Below are positions 42,966 to 51,527 of a stretch of DNA of 64,000 bases, in pieces; the stretch's first letter is position 1, and every line of letters begins with the position of its first letter. The position numbers and the translations under genes are program-made. The stretch is taken from assembly GCA_900315245.1 (NCBI GenBank), contig OMYJ01000012.1:97649-161648 (forward strand). The letters are read 5' to 3'. Under the pieces are notes generated by a model that made no database searches, was not told the DNA's origin, and saw nothing but the letters and a program-made list of their open reading frames with translations. The DNA comes from an uncultured Bacteroidales bacterium (GTDB lineage Bacteria; Bacteroidota; Bacteroidia; Bacteroidales; WCHB1-69).

Positions 42966-42973
42966 TACTTTTG
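42966..42973 (+). promoter_or_regulatory. -7 promoter box (TACTTTTG) of mntP
   Basis: A full match lies 22 bases before the ATG at 42996. The longer open frame from 42945 reads through this box. Confidence 0.65.
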
Positions 42974-42995
42974 CGCCCCTTTTATAATATTGAAC

Positions 42996-43556
42996 ATGGG
43001 TTGGATAGAATTATTGCTCTTGTCGTTGAGTCTGGCGATGGATTGTTTTGCTATCAGTTGCGTGATAGGGATGCTGCAACCGTCATTAAAACGGGCATAC
43101 GTGTTGCGTTTCGCGCTGGCTTTCGGCCTTTTTCAAGGAGGAATGCCCCTTATCGGATGGTTGTTCGGCGAGTCGTTGCTGGGACCACTGGGGAAAGCCG
43201 CTCCATTTATCGCATTCGGAATCTTGGCGTTTATTGGGGGCAAAATGCTGATAGAAAGTTTTAAGAAAGATGTGAACGAACAACCTGAACATCTGGATAT
43301 TACGAAGTGGAAGAACGTCATTTTGCTGGCCGTGGCCACGAGCATCGATGCTTTGGCCGTGGGGTTCAGCTTCGCGATGATCCACGAAGAACACGTCACC
43401 CGCGCTTTTCTGACCATCGGCATCACTTCGTTTGTTGTTTCGTTCTTGGCCTACACCTTCGTGCGGAAACTCACCAATCCGAGAATCGGACAATACGCGG
43501 AGATTGTGGGTGGCGTTGTGTTGATACTTATCGGGGTTAAAATTCTCTTAGGATAA
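42996..43556 (+). CDS. mntP: MntP-like manganese efflux pump
   Basis: The start at 42996 gives 186 residues. Six membrane helices in two repeated halves carry the conserved aspartates SLAMDCFAISCVIG (helix 1) and VATSIDALAVGFSFA (helix 4), the hallmark of MntP (formerly YebN/DUF204). The KWKNVILLA linker and the GQYAEIVGGVVLILIGVKIL end match. It would export Mn2+ when the metal is in excess. No yybP-ykoY riboswitch was seen in the short leader. Confidence 0.92.
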   Translation: MGWIELLLLSLSLAMDCFAISCVIGMLQPSLKRAYVLRFALAFGLFQGGMPLIGWLFGESLLGPLGKAAPFIAFGILAFIGGKMLIESFKKDVNEQPEHLDITKWKNVILLAVATSIDALAVGFSFAMIHEEHVTRAFLTIGITSFVVSFLAYTFVRKLTNPRIGQYAEIVGGVVLILIGVKILLG

Positions 43557-43630
43557 GAATACTGAAGACCATCGCCAAGAGCTCTTCTGAAAATTCATGC
43601 AAAAAACAGATGGTGCGTATGTAATTTTTG

Positions 43631-43638
43631 TATTTTTG
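43631..43638 (+). promoter_or_regulatory. -7 promoter box (TATTTTTG) of the SPOR gene
   Basis: A full match lies only 13 bases before the ATG at 43652, implying a leader of a few bases. Confidence 0.6.
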
Positions 43639-43651
43639 CCGCCAGTTGATT

Positions 43652-44041
43652 ATGAAAAAGATTCTGACCATATTCCTCCTCTCCACATTAGGATGCTTTG
43701 CCTTTGCTCAGGGTACAGTCCGCTATGACATTGAACCTGGAATTGTAAAGATCCAAGAAGATTATATCAACAACTGGCGGAAAGTTGGGGAAATCAATGG
43801 CTACCGCATCCAAATTGCCGCCTATTCGGGCGTGAATTCCAAATCCCAGGCCGAATACGCCAAAAACAGTTTCAACAATCTCTTCCCTTACACCCGTGCA
43901 TATCTCATCTATAACGAACCCTATTTCAAAGTGCGGGTGGGCAATTATTACTCACGGTTGCAAGCATATAAAGACCTGGAAACCATAAAATTAACTTATC
44001 CAAGCGCATACATCGTCCCCGATAAAATCAGTTATCGATAA
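43652..44041 (+). CDS. Exported SPOR domain protein
   Basis: The start at 43652 gives 129 residues: a signal peptide ending CFAFAQ and one SPOR domain at about residues 40-125 (GYRIQIAAYSGVNSKSQAEYA, EPYFKVRVGNYYSRLQAYKDL, PSAYIVPDKI). SPOR domains bind denuded glycan strands of septal peptidoglycan. With nothing else attached, the protein is probably a small periplasmic peptidoglycan-binding protein linked to division. It is a single gene followed by a small hairpin. Confidence 0.88.
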   Translation: MKKILTIFLLSTLGCFAFAQGTVRYDIEPGIVKIQEDYINNWRKVGEINGYRIQIAAYSGVNSKSQAEYAKNSFNNLFPYTRAYLIYNEPYFKVRVGNYYSRLQAYKDLETIKLTYPSAYIVPDKISYR

Positions 44042-44059
44042 TTTGAGACATGATACTTG

Positions 44060-44078
44060 GGAAGGAAAAGCTCCTTCC
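44060..44078 (+). terminator. Small hairpin after the SPOR gene
   Basis: GGAAGGA and TCCTTCC arms flank a five-base loop, followed by TTTATT. It is a modest terminator candidate between the convergent SPOR and folD genes. Confidence 0.45.
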
Positions 44079-44096
44079 TTTATTATGCATTATGAA

Positions 44097-44960
44097 TTAC
44101 GCATTACGCATTCTTAATTTATAAATGTCCAGCACATTCTGCATGAGCATCGCTATGGTCATGGGTCCCACGCCGCCAGGGACGGGGGTGCAGGCTCTGA
44201 GCCTTTTTTCCAATTCCGGACGGGTTTCCTCGCTATAGACATCTCCCTGCAGTTTGCCGTTCACGCGGTTCATAGCCACGTCAATAAGGACGGCTCCCTG
44301 TTTGAAGTCGTAGGGTTGGAGCAGATTCGGGCAGCCGACGGCGGTAATGACAATATCACCGATATGCGCGATTTCTGACAGGTTTTTCGTGCGGGAGTGG
44401 CACAGCGTGACCGTTGCGTTGCTGTGGATCAGCAGCTGTGCAGTAGGCTCGCCCACCAGCTGACTGCGTCCAATCATTACCACATGTTCGCCCGCGACCT
44501 CTATCCCGTTGGTTTCTAGTAAAGTAATAATCCCTTTTGGAGTACATGGCATCACGTATGGTTCGCCCAGATGCAGCAATCCGACATTCATCAGATGCAG
44601 GCCGTCCGCGTCCTTGCGGTAGTCGATAAAATCAAGGACCCGAGCTGAATTATAGTGGTCGGGCAGGGGCAGTTGGATGAGGATGGCATCAACGGCGTCA
44701 TTGCGGTTGCATTCGTCAATCATCACCATTAGTTCGCTCTCGGACGTGGTGTCAGGTAAGAGATGCGTCACGCAATCCATGCCTAACGAACGACAAGTCT
44801 TGTCTTTGCTATGCACGTAGGAGAGGCTGTCGGGACGGTCACCAACGAGAAAAATGTCCAATCTCGGAGGACGTTGACCTTTGGCTTTGATTTCCGCAAC
44901 CTCTTTGGCGATTTTGTCTTTCACCACTTGTGCGCATATTTTTCCGTCAATAATTCTCAT
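44097..44960 (-). CDS. folD: Bifunctional methylene-THF dehydrogenase/cyclohydrolase FolD
   Basis: FolD interconverts methylene-, methenyl- and formyl-tetrahydrofolate. The 287-residue protein has the catalytic YVHSKDKTCRSLG region (Tyr and Lys), ILIQLPLPDHYN, the PCTPKGIITLL signature, the VMIGRSQLVGEPTAQLL NADP loop and the C-terminal PVPGGVGPMTIAMLM. All motifs are intact. It is a single gene, with tandem ATTACGCATT-type sequence just past its stop. Confidence 0.97.
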   Translation of the reverse strand: MRIIDGKICAQVVKDKIAKEVAEIKAKGQRPPRLDIFLVGDRPDSLSYVHSKDKTCRSLGMDCVTHLLPDTTSESELMVMIDECNRNDAVDAILIQLPLPDHYNSARVLDFIDYRKDADGLHLMNVGLLHLGEPYVMPCTPKGIITLLETNGIEVAGEHVVMIGRSQLVGEPTAQLLIHSNATVTLCHSRTKNLSEIAHIGDIVITAVGCPNLLQPYDFKQGAVLIDVAMNRVNGKLQGDVYSEETRPELEKRLRACTPVPGGVGPMTIAMLMQNVLDIYKLRMRNA

Positions 44961-45015
44961 AGTTGTAAAATTAACCGTTAAAATTCATCGTTTTTTTTCA
45001 TCGTTTCATCGCCTT

Positions 45016-46302
45016 TCATCGCGAATAATATTTTATCACTTTCTCCAACGTCTCACGACAGACAGGGCAGAAATCGTTGTAGCTAATGCTGTTCATAGTA
45101 CAATGCAGCGTGGGACGATAAACCCCTTTAGCCACGTAACCGCCTCCTTCATAGACTCCTATGCGATTATAGTCGGGATGATTTTTAGTGACGGGCGGGG
45201 TGGGAATCGGAGTGTCGTTTTCCACTTTGTCCTTCCATTTGGAATCGAAATCCACCAGTGTTGTCAGATTGGGTTCCGTGGGCTCGACACCGGCAGGGTA
45301 GAAGTCTTGCACAGAGACCTCGGAGGTGTAGTACTCATCGGCAAGTCCGCCGATAAGATGTCCCATCTCGTGAACCACCACATAATCAGGATATTCACCG
45401 TGGTTATAAACGGTGCAATAGAAATTGTAGATGCCGCCGCCGCCGTATTTCTCGCTGTTGCAGATGATGATGATGGCATCGTAGGGCGCGTCGTCGGCCA
45501 CCTCGTGCAGGTTCCAAACACCCATGCACATCAGGTAGCGGTCGAGGTCGATAGCGTTATAGGTGCAGTTCAGCAACGTGTTGACATAGAAATTGTTCTG
45601 CGGTTGTGTGATGCCCGACTGTTCCGAAAAGCCCTTGATGGCACGGATGTTCACGTGACGGCGATTTTCCTTATACGGAGTACACTTCATCACGTACTTG
45701 GCGAAGCGTTTCATATCGTACCGAAGCGTTTTCGCGTCACTTTTGGCGTAACCATCGGGGATAAAGAGAATGTCGATGGCCTTTTTGGGCGAATTACCCT
45801 TGTGAAGGTTCATGACGGCATACTCCTTCTTCGCCAATTGAAGAGGAAGACGATCGGGATCCAACACCGTGTCTTTCAATACGGTAGCTTTGCGATAGCG
45901 GTCAAAGGAGGTGAGGCGCACGCGTACCGGATTCTTCGGCATGGGCATGTTGACGCACTCCTCCATACGGGCGATCTCCGTCTCGCCGCGTTCCGTGGTG
46001 CGGTACTCCGTGAAAAGGCAGGAGTAGCTGCGGCTGTAAATCAGCTTCTGCGAGGCATTGTCAAGCACCTCGATGAGGATGTCCCCGTAGTGGTAAGGTT
46101 CAACCAGTTGCGAACGGGTACCATTCCAGTGGTTCACTAGCGTGAAATGGTCGATCTGTAGCTGCTCTACATTCTTGTTTCCGATATGTAGATAGTTGAT
46201 TCTTAATGTTTTATCAACAAAATAGTCGTTGAAATGCTGGGCATGGGCAAACGTAATGCCGCACAGAAGCAAAATCAGGAGTGCAATAATATTCTTCCTC
46301 AT
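45016..46302 (-). CDS. Exported M64 family (IgA-type) metallopeptidase
   Basis: The start at 46302 gives 428 residues with a signal peptide ending TFAHAQ. An N-terminal M64_N beta domain (DKTLRINYLHIG through VRVRLTSFDRY) precedes the peptidase domain: DILFIPDGYA, FSEQSGITQPQNNFYVNTLL, then the metzincin-like zinc site HEMGHLIGGLADEYY near residue 310. The family is named for the Clostridium ramosum IgA peptidase, but many Bacteroidota members have unknown targets. In a gut organism a host glycoprotein target is plausible. The active-site residues are intact. Confidence 0.9.
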   Translation of the reverse strand: MRKNIIALLILLLCGITFAHAQHFNDYFVDKTLRINYLHIGNKNVEQLQIDHFTLVNHWNGTRSQLVEPYHYGDILIEVLDNASQKLIYSRSYSCLFTEYRTTERGETEIARMEECVNMPMPKNPVRVRLTSFDRYRKATVLKDTVLDPDRLPLQLAKKEYAVMNLHKGNSPKKAIDILFIPDGYAKSDAKTLRYDMKRFAKYVMKCTPYKENRRHVNIRAIKGFSEQSGITQPQNNFYVNTLLNCTYNAIDLDRYLMCMGVWNLHEVADDAPYDAIIIICNSEKYGGGGIYNFYCTVYNHGEYPDYVVVHEMGHLIGGLADEYYTSEVSVQDFYPAGVEPTEPNLTTLVDFDSKWKDKVENDTPIPTPPVTKNHPDYNRIGVYEGGGYVAKGVYRPTLHCTMNSISYNDFCPVCRETLEKVIKYYSR

Positions 46303-46326
46303 ATTTAAAATATAATTTTCGGACGG

Positions 46327-46334
46327 CAAAGGTA
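46327..46334 (-). promoter_or_regulatory. -7 promoter box (TACCTTTG) of the M64 peptidase gene
   Basis: A full match lies 24 bases before the ATG at 46302. Confidence 0.65.
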
Positions 46335-46353
46335 CACAAAATCCGAATATAAA

Positions 46354-46379
46354 AAAAGACCCGCAATCGCGGGTCTTTT
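46354..46379 (-). terminator. Strong terminator hairpin after the PepSY-like genes
   Basis: AAAAGACCCGC and its exact complement are separated by four bases, with T-runs on both sides. It lies 8 bases past the stop of the last PepSY-like gene and separates that transcript from the M64 gene. Confidence 0.85.
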
Positions 46380-46386
46380 ATAAGAA

Positions 46387-46815
46387 TTAATCATCAATTC
46401 CGATGAAATTTCCGTTCTTGTCGAAAACCAAGTCAACCTCAAGTGGGACGTTAAGCCCAACTTTATAACGGTTGTTTTCTAACTCGATATCTTCAATGTA
46501 TGCCATTGGGTAATTGGCGGTCACGTAGCTGTCAATACTGGTAGGATAAAAACCCGTGGGCACCGGTCTGCCTTCGCAATCCACTTTCTTCCATGCGCCG
46601 TTAAGTCTAAAATCCACATCCGTGCCATCAACCAAATCCACATCGTAACTATCGTCGTCTTTGATGACAGACAAAATGTCAATTCCCGGGAAATAGGTGT
46701 TGAGGAACGTTTTTGCCTTAGCCGGCAGCTTGTCGCCGGTAACAGGTTTGTCGTCACAAGATACGAAAGCGGTCATAGCAACAACGCTTAATAAAATCAA
46801 AAATAACTTTTTCAT
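46387..46815 (-). CDS. PepSY-like lipoprotein (copy 1 of 3)
   Basis: The 142-residue protein has a lipoprotein signal ending FVSC (Cys20). The mature part matches the PepSY-like (DUF2874) domain with its beta-lactamase-inhibitor-like fold: LPAKAKTFLNTYFPGIDILSV, VDLVDGTDVDFRLNGAWKKVDC, then a second half ending LVFDKNGNFIGIDD. It is one of three tandem paralogues on the same strand and is followed by a strong terminator. The function of the family is not established; such proteins are abundant in gut Bacteroidota. Confidence 0.88.
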   Translation of the reverse strand: MKKLFLILLSVVAMTAFVSCDDKPVTGDKLPAKAKTFLNTYFPGIDILSVIKDDDSYDVDLVDGTDVDFRLNGAWKKVDCEGRPVPTGFYPTSIDSYVTANYPMAYIEDIELENNRYKVGLNVPLEVDLVFDKNGNFIGIDD

Positions 46816-46871
46816 TGCTTAATAATTAGATTAAAATTGTGAATTAAATATACAAATCAGATGACGATGGA

Positions 46872-47291
46872 TTAATCATCAGCCCCCATGAAGTTGCCAT
46901 TTTTGTCAAAAACAAGGTCAAGTTCATTGTTCAACTCTACCTCGTAGCGTTTATGCTCATACTTGACATGAGTGGCAAAATTCATCGGGAATTTGGCGGC
47001 AAGATATTTGGCGGTGTTGGCGGGAAGGATTCCTTCGGGCAGCGGGTTCAAGCCACAATCAACCTTAATCCACTGGCCGCTGTGACGGAATTCCAATTCT
47101 GTGCCGTCGAACAATACTGCATCATACTGGAATCCGTCTTTCCGCACAGAGAGAACATCCACTCCGTTGAAATGGGCGGCGATGAATTGTTTGGCCTGAG
47201 CGGGAAGTTTTTCTGGAGACACGACCCTGTCACACGACACAAATGTACTTAGAGCGATAACACCCACTAATATAACAAGAATTCTTTTCAT
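46872..47291 (-). CDS. PepSY-like lipoprotein (copy 2 of 3)
   Basis: This 139-residue paralogue of the flanking genes has a lipoprotein signal ending FVSC (Cys20). It keeps the LPAQAKQFIAAHFNGVDVLSV, DAVLFDGTELEFRHSGQWIKV and LVFDKNGNFMGADD blocks. The near-identical last 15 residues of copies 1 and 2 suggest recent duplication or conversion. No separate promoter is clear in the 71-base gap before it, which holds an AACTATAACTATGACT repeat. Confidence 0.88.
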   Translation of the reverse strand: MKRILVILVGVIALSTFVSCDRVVSPEKLPAQAKQFIAAHFNGVDVLSVRKDGFQYDAVLFDGTELEFRHSGQWIKVDCGLNPLPEGILPANTAKYLAAKFPMNFATHVKYEHKRYEVELNNELDLVFDKNGNFMGADD

Positions 47292-47314
47292 TGTAGGGGT
47301 TGAATTAATACGAC

Positions 47315-47358
47315 TTTAACTATAACTATGACTATAACTATAACTATAACTATGACTG
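47315..47358. repeat. AACTAT/AACTATGACTAT tandem repeat
   Basis: About seven copies of a six-base ACTATA/ACTATG unit lie between PepSY-like copies 2 and 3. The motif also flanks the repeat at 24721-24792. Confidence 0.8.
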
Positions 47359-47362
47359 TTTA

Positions 47363-47779
47363 TTAGTCATCGTATGTAAGGAATCTGCCGTTTTTGTCGA
47401 ATTTCAGCTCCATGTCGGTGTTCAATTCGATATCGTAACCGCCGTATTTCTTATCGATTTTGACAATCATAGTGTTGGGGAAATTCGTTTTCACATACTT
47501 GGAAATAGCAGTGGGAATGACGGAGGCGGGAACGGCGGAACCGGGGCATTTCACCTCTTTCCAGTCACCTTGAAGGGTGAATTCCACTTTCGTGCCATTG
47601 GCAAGATAGACTTCATAGTCGTCATCCACCGTGGCGGAAAGAAACTCAACCCCGCTGAAATGCGTATTGATGAACTGTTGTGCTTTCTGCGGCAGTTGCT
47701 GGAACGTGACAGGTCTGTCGTTGGCCGCAAACGCATTGAGAGTAATTAATCCCAATAATAAAACAAATAGTTTTTTCAT
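47363..47779 (-). CDS. PepSY-like periplasmic protein (copy 3 of 3)
   Basis: The 138-residue protein shares the family blocks (LPQKAQQFINTHFSGVEFLSA, VYLANGTKVEFTLQGDWKEV, LKFDKNGRFLTYDD). It differs from its neighbours in the leader, which ends NAFAAND without a lipobox cysteine, so it should be released into the periplasm rather than lipidated. It is the promoter-proximal copy of the cluster. Having one soluble and two anchored forms may let the set act at different places. Confidence 0.87.
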   Translation of the reverse strand: MKKLFVLLLGLITLNAFAANDRPVTFQQLPQKAQQFINTHFSGVEFLSATVDDDYEVYLANGTKVEFTLQGDWKEVKCPGSAVPASVIPTAISKYVKTNFPNTMIVKIDKKYGGYDIELNTDMELKFDKNGRFLTYDD

Positions 47780-47862
47780 TTTTTAATAATGTGAGTTCTA
47801 TACCAAATTGCCTTGCTGCGGGCAGAACTCTTTGACCCGAACATGGCTTTTTTTTGAAGACG

Positions 47863-47870
47863 CAAAAATA
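47863..47870 (-). promoter_or_regulatory. -7 promoter box (TATTTTTG) of the PepSY-like cluster
   Basis: A full match lies 83 bases before the copy 3 ATG, giving an unusually long leader for this window. Confidence 0.55.
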
Positions 47871-47977
47871 ACTTTTTTTTATATGCAAACGTTAAGTTAA
47901 TTTTCTGACGCGATGCATGTGACTTTTGATGTAATAGATAGTTTAAAATTCAACTGCCAACTACAAACTGCTAACCA

Positions 47978-48418
47978 CTAATTAACACGTTTTTTTCGAA
48001 TCCCAAATGTGATCCCCTTTTCCACCGATTTGCCTGCTGATTTCAGAATGAGGTAATAGACAACGACTCCTGTTATGCCGATTCCTACACTCAGCAACTC
48101 TTTGTGGGTGAGTGCGTGACAGACGAAAAGGAGCACAAGCAGCACGATGAGCGGCAGCACGTAGGCCAATATCACCGCTTTGTTGCCAGCGGAAGTTTCC
48201 AACAGCAACTCCACGGTTTCCCCTACTTGGTACTCTTCTTGTCGGGTGTTCTTCACGGTGATGATCTCCTGCCGGCGGTCGGAGGGGATGCAGATGCTCT
48301 TGGCGTGGCAGCCGCTGCATGCGGAGCTCACGATGATTTCCACGCTGATGTCGTCGCCATTGACGGCGCGAACGATGCCTTCTCGGCAGATGTTGTTTTC
48401 TTCGTTATTCATAATCAT
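47978..48418 (-). CDS. SoxR-reducing-system/RseC-like membrane protein
   Basis: The 146-residue protein has an N-terminal cytoplasmic part with the cysteine cluster ACSGCHAKSIC at about residues 33-43 and two membrane helices (VILAYVLPLIVLLVLLFV and SVGIGITGVVVYYLIL), as in RseC/MucC. In most Bacteroidota this gene heads the rnf electron-transport operon. Here it overlaps radA by four bases and no rnf genes follow within the window. The Cys cluster suggests redox or Fe-S function. A second ATG six bases in could be the true start. Confidence 0.85.
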   Translation of the reverse strand: MIMNNEENNICREGIVRAVNGDDISVEIIVSSACSGCHAKSICIPSDRRQEIITVKNTRQEEYQVGETVELLLETSAGNKAVILAYVLPLIVLLVLLFVCHALTHKELLSVGIGITGVVVYYLILKSAGKSVEKGITFGIRKKRVN

Positions 48419-49788
48419 TGAAACAATAGTCTCGCCATCTCCTCCACCTTCGTGATTGGCACGATTTGCAGGTTATAGTCGGAGGTTCGGATACCTTTGA
48501 GGTTGTATTTGGAGACGAACATGCGGGTGAAACCGAGTTTGTCGGCTTCGGCGATGCGCTGGGCGATGCGGGTGACAGGGCGAACCTCGCCGCTCAAGCC
48601 CATCTCGCCGGCGAAACAGGTCTTGTTGTCGAGGGCGATGTCCAAGGCGGACGACAGGATGGCGGCCACGATAGCCACGCTGATGGCGGGGTCTTCCACG
48701 CGCAGTCCTCCCGCGATGTTCAGAAAGACGTCCTTGGCGCCCAATTTGAACCGGCATCGCTTCTCCAGCACAGCCAGCAGCATGTTCATGCGGCGGACAT
48801 CGTAGCCCGTGGCGGAACGTTGCGGCGTGCCATACACCGCCGTGCTCACCAGCGCCTGCGTTTCGATCATCATCGGGCGGTTGCCTTCCAGAATGCAGGC
48901 GATGGCGTTGCCGCTATAGTCTTCATCGTGCTGGGAGACAAGGATCTCCGATGGGTTTGTCACCTCACGAAGACCGTCCTGGAGCATCTCGAAAATGCCC
49001 AATTCGGCGGTAGATCCGAACCGGTTTTTGATGCAGCGCACCATACGGTAGCCGTAGTGCTGGTCGCCCTCGAACTGCAGCACCGTATCCACGATGTGTT
49101 CCAGCAGTTTCGGGCCGGCCAAGGATCCGTCTTTCGTGATGTGTCCGATGAGAAAGACGGGGCAGGCGGTGCGTTTGGCGAAATGCTGGAACTCTGCGGC
49201 GCACTCCTTCAGCTGGGAAATGGAACCCGCCGCCGACTCAATAAGATCGCTCTGCATCGTTTGGATAGAATCCACAATGAGAATGTCGGGCTGTAATGCT
49301 TCTATATGTTTGAAAATCTGTTGGGTGCTGGTTTCGGTGAGAACATAGCAGTGCGGGGCGGGGTTGCTTGACAATCTTGCGGCGCGCATTTTGAGCTGCG
49401 CCTCGCTCTCCTCGCCGGAAACGTAGAGTATTTTCTGTCCTTGCAGATGCAACGCCATCTGAAGCAGCAGGGTGGATTTGCCGATGCCCGGTTCGCCGCC
49501 CAAAAGGACGATGGAACCGCGGACGATGCCGCCGCCCAACACGCGGTCGAACTCGGCGAATCCGGTCTCCGTGCGCGGGAATTTCGTAAGCTCAATGTCA
49601 TCGATGACCTTGGGGGCACTTTGCGTGACAACAGGGGAATAATGGCCTTTTGAGGCGGTTGCGGACTCCGACAGGATGACCTCTTCCTCAAAGGTGTTCC
49701 ACTCGTTACATTCGGGGCAACGGCCCAGCCATTTCGCCGACTGTGCCCCGCAGTTCTTGCAATAGTACATGGTTTTGCTCTTCGCCAT
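48415..49788 (-). CDS. radA: DNA repair protein RadA
   Basis: RadA is a RecA-related, Lon-like ATPase that promotes branch migration at recombination intermediates. The 457-residue protein has the N-terminal zinc finger (YYCKNCGAQSAKWLGRCPEC), Walker A GGEPGIGKSTLLLQ near residue 92 and the diagnostic KNRFGSTAELGIFEM near residue 252. The C-terminal Lon-protease-like domain has DVFLNIAGGLRVEDPA and SGEVRPVTRIAQR. All motifs are present. It has its own promoter divergent from glnA. Confidence 0.98.
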   Translation of the reverse strand: MAKSKTMYYCKNCGAQSAKWLGRCPECNEWNTFEEEVILSESATASKGHYSPVVTQSAPKVIDDIELTKFPRTETGFAEFDRVLGGGIVRGSIVLLGGEPGIGKSTLLLQMALHLQGQKILYVSGEESEAQLKMRAARLSSNPAPHCYVLTETSTQQIFKHIEALQPDILIVDSIQTMQSDLIESAAGSISQLKECAAEFQHFAKRTACPVFLIGHITKDGSLAGPKLLEHIVDTVLQFEGDQHYGYRMVRCIKNRFGSTAELGIFEMLQDGLREVTNPSEILVSQHDEDYSGNAIACILEGNRPMMIETQALVSTAVYGTPQRSATGYDVRRMNMLLAVLEKRCRFKLGAKDVFLNIAGGLRVEDPAISVAIVAAILSSALDIALDNKTCFAGEMGLSGEVRPVTRIAQRIAEADKLGFTRMFVSKYNLKGIRTSDYNLQIVPITKVEEMARLLFQ

Positions 49789-49812
49789 AATATCAGTCAG
49801 TTTTTAGAACGG

Positions 49813-49820
49813 CAAAAATA
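49813..49820 (-). promoter_or_regulatory. -7 promoter box (TATTTTTG) of radA
   Basis: A full match lies 24 bases before the radA ATG, in a 100-base divergent region shared with glnA. Confidence 0.65.
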
Positions 49821-49845
49821 CATCTTTTTCCATTCATAAAAATAC

Positions 49846-49853
49846 TATCTTTG
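49846..49853 (+). promoter_or_regulatory. -7 promoter box (TATCTTTG) of glnA
   Basis: A full match lies 35 bases before the glnA ATG. No binding-site repeat for a nitrogen regulator was recognised. Confidence 0.65.
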
Positions 49854-49888
49854 CCCCCGAATTCAGAAACTTTAAAATTCAAGAAAAT

Positions 49889-51397
49889 ATGAAAGACAAC
49901 ATCACCATGAGTTTGAATCCGCTCGTGAATTATTTTAAGAAGAGTCATAAAGAATTCACAAAGGCGGATATGATTAAATATGTGGAAGAGAACAACATTC
50001 CGATGGTTAACTTCCATTATGTCGCCGGTGACGGCCGCATCAAGACGTTGGGTTTCGTGTTGCACAGCCGCGAGTATCTGGAACAGATTCTCTCCAACGG
50101 CGAGCGTGTGGATGGCTCCAACATATTCCCCGCCTTTATCCATGCAGGCTCCAGCGACCTCTACGTGATTCCGCGCTTCTCCACCGCCTTCCTGAACCCT
50201 TTCACCGAGATCCCCACTCTTTCCTTCCTTTGTTCTTATTATAACAATGAGGGAAAACCGCTGGAGAACTCTCCGGAATACATCCTGCGCAAGGCTGCCA
50301 AATCGTTCACCGAAGTGACAGGCAACTACTTCCAAGCCATGGGCGAACTTGAATATTATGTCATCGGTGAAGAGGATGACTTGTTCACCATTCCGGACCA
50401 GAAGGGCTACCATGAATCCTCCCCGTTCACCAAATTCGAGCAATTCCGTGCCGAATGCATGCTTAATATTGCCAAAATGGGCGGTTTGATCAAATACGGT
50501 CACTCCGAAGTGGGCAACTTCACCATGGATGGCAAGATTTACGAGCAGAACGAAATCGAATTTCTGGTTACGGACGTGCAGGATGCCGCCGACCAGCTGA
50601 TCCTGGCCAAGTGGGTTATCCGCAACCTGGCATACGAATATGGCTTCGACGTGACCTTCTCGCCGAAGATCACTGCTGGCAAGGCCGGTAGCGGATTGCA
50701 CATCCACACCTGCATCGTCGATGGCAAGGGCAAGAACCAGATGGTGACGAAGGGCAAGCTCAACTCCATCGCCAAGACCGCCATCGCCGGTTACATGACT
50801 TGCGCCGGTTCTCTGACGGCTTTCGGCAACACTAACCCCACCTCCTATTTCCGCCTTGTGCCACATCAGGAGGCACCCACATCTGTTTGTTGGGGTGACC
50901 GCAACCGTTCCGTTCTGGTGCGCGTCCCGCTGGGCTGGACCCATAAGAACGACATCGTTGCGGAATTGAACCCGCTGGAGAAGGCCGTCAACAAAGACCG
51001 CTCCCAGAAACAGACCGTGGAGTTCCGCTGTCCTGACGGCTCCGCTGACCTGTACCTGCTCCTCGCCGGTCTGGTTTGCGCCGCACGCCACGGCTTCGAG
51101 ATGGAGAACGCCCTCGAATTCGCCAAGAAGACCTACGTGGACGTCGATATCCACCGTGCCGAGAACAAAGCCCTCGTGGAGAGCCTCGCCCAACTGCCAG
51201 CCTCCTGCTGGGAGTCTGCCGATGAACTCAGCGCCCACCGCGAAATCTTCGAACGTTACGGTGTTTTCGATCGCTCCATGATCGATGACATCATCAAACA
51301 ACTCAAATCCTTCAATGACAAAAACATCCGTAACGAAATTGTCAAGAATCCGGATTTGATGATGAAGATTGTGAAAGAATTTTTCTATTGTGGTTAA
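49889..51397 (+). CDS. glnA: Glutamine synthetase
   Basis: The enzyme makes glutamine from glutamate, ammonia and ATP. The 502-residue protein shows the metal-binding Glu in MGELEYYVIG, NEIEFLVTDVQDAADQ, the GSGLHIHTC loop, the ATP/glutamate signature NPTSYFRLVPHQEAPTSVCW with WGDRNRSVLVRVP, and RCPDGSADLYLLLAGL. The length is close to type I enzymes and well short of the roughly 730-residue GSIII also found in this order. The tyrosine adenylylation loop of enteric GlnA is not evident, so control by adenylylation is unlikely. It is a single gene with its own promoter and terminator. Confidence 0.93.
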   Translation: MKDNITMSLNPLVNYFKKSHKEFTKADMIKYVEENNIPMVNFHYVAGDGRIKTLGFVLHSREYLEQILSNGERVDGSNIFPAFIHAGSSDLYVIPRFSTAFLNPFTEIPTLSFLCSYYNNEGKPLENSPEYILRKAAKSFTEVTGNYFQAMGELEYYVIGEEDDLFTIPDQKGYHESSPFTKFEQFRAECMLNIAKMGGLIKYGHSEVGNFTMDGKIYEQNEIEFLVTDVQDAADQLILAKWVIRNLAYEYGFDVTFSPKITAGKAGSGLHIHTCIVDGKGKNQMVTKGKLNSIAKTAIAGYMTCAGSLTAFGNTNPTSYFRLVPHQEAPTSVCWGDRNRSVLVRVPLGWTHKNDIVAELNPLEKAVNKDRSQKQTVEFRCPDGSADLYLLLAGLVCAARHGFEMENALEFAKKTYVDVDIHRAENKALVESLAQLPASCWESADELSAHREIFERYGVFDRSMIDDIIKQLKSFNDKNIRNEIVKNPDLMMKIVKEFFYCG

Positions 51398-51420
51398 TAA
51401 TTGAAACCCATGATAAAAAA

Positions 51421-51453
51421 AGCAGAGGCGGGATAAACGTCTCTGCTTTTTTT
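51421..51453 (+). terminator. Rho-independent terminator of glnA
   Basis: AGCAGAGGCG and CGTCTCTGCT arms, with one G-T pair, flank a short loop and are followed by eight T. It lies 23 bases past the glnA stop. Confidence 0.9.
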
Positions 51454-51490
51454 TATTCTGAAAATTATCGGGAGCTTATCAATAAAAATG

Positions 51491-51498
51491 TATTTTTG
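51491..51498 (+). promoter_or_regulatory. -7 promoter box (TATTTTTG) of the YD-repeat-like gene
   Basis: A full match lies 29 bases before the ATG at 51528. Confidence 0.65.
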
Positions 51499-51527
51499 CA
51501 ATACTGTTTATCAATAATTTTGGAATA

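Noticed and set aside
49793..51301. 502-residue minus-strand frame antisense to glnA
   Set aside because: glnA on the plus strand has promoter, motifs and terminator; the antisense product matches nothing.
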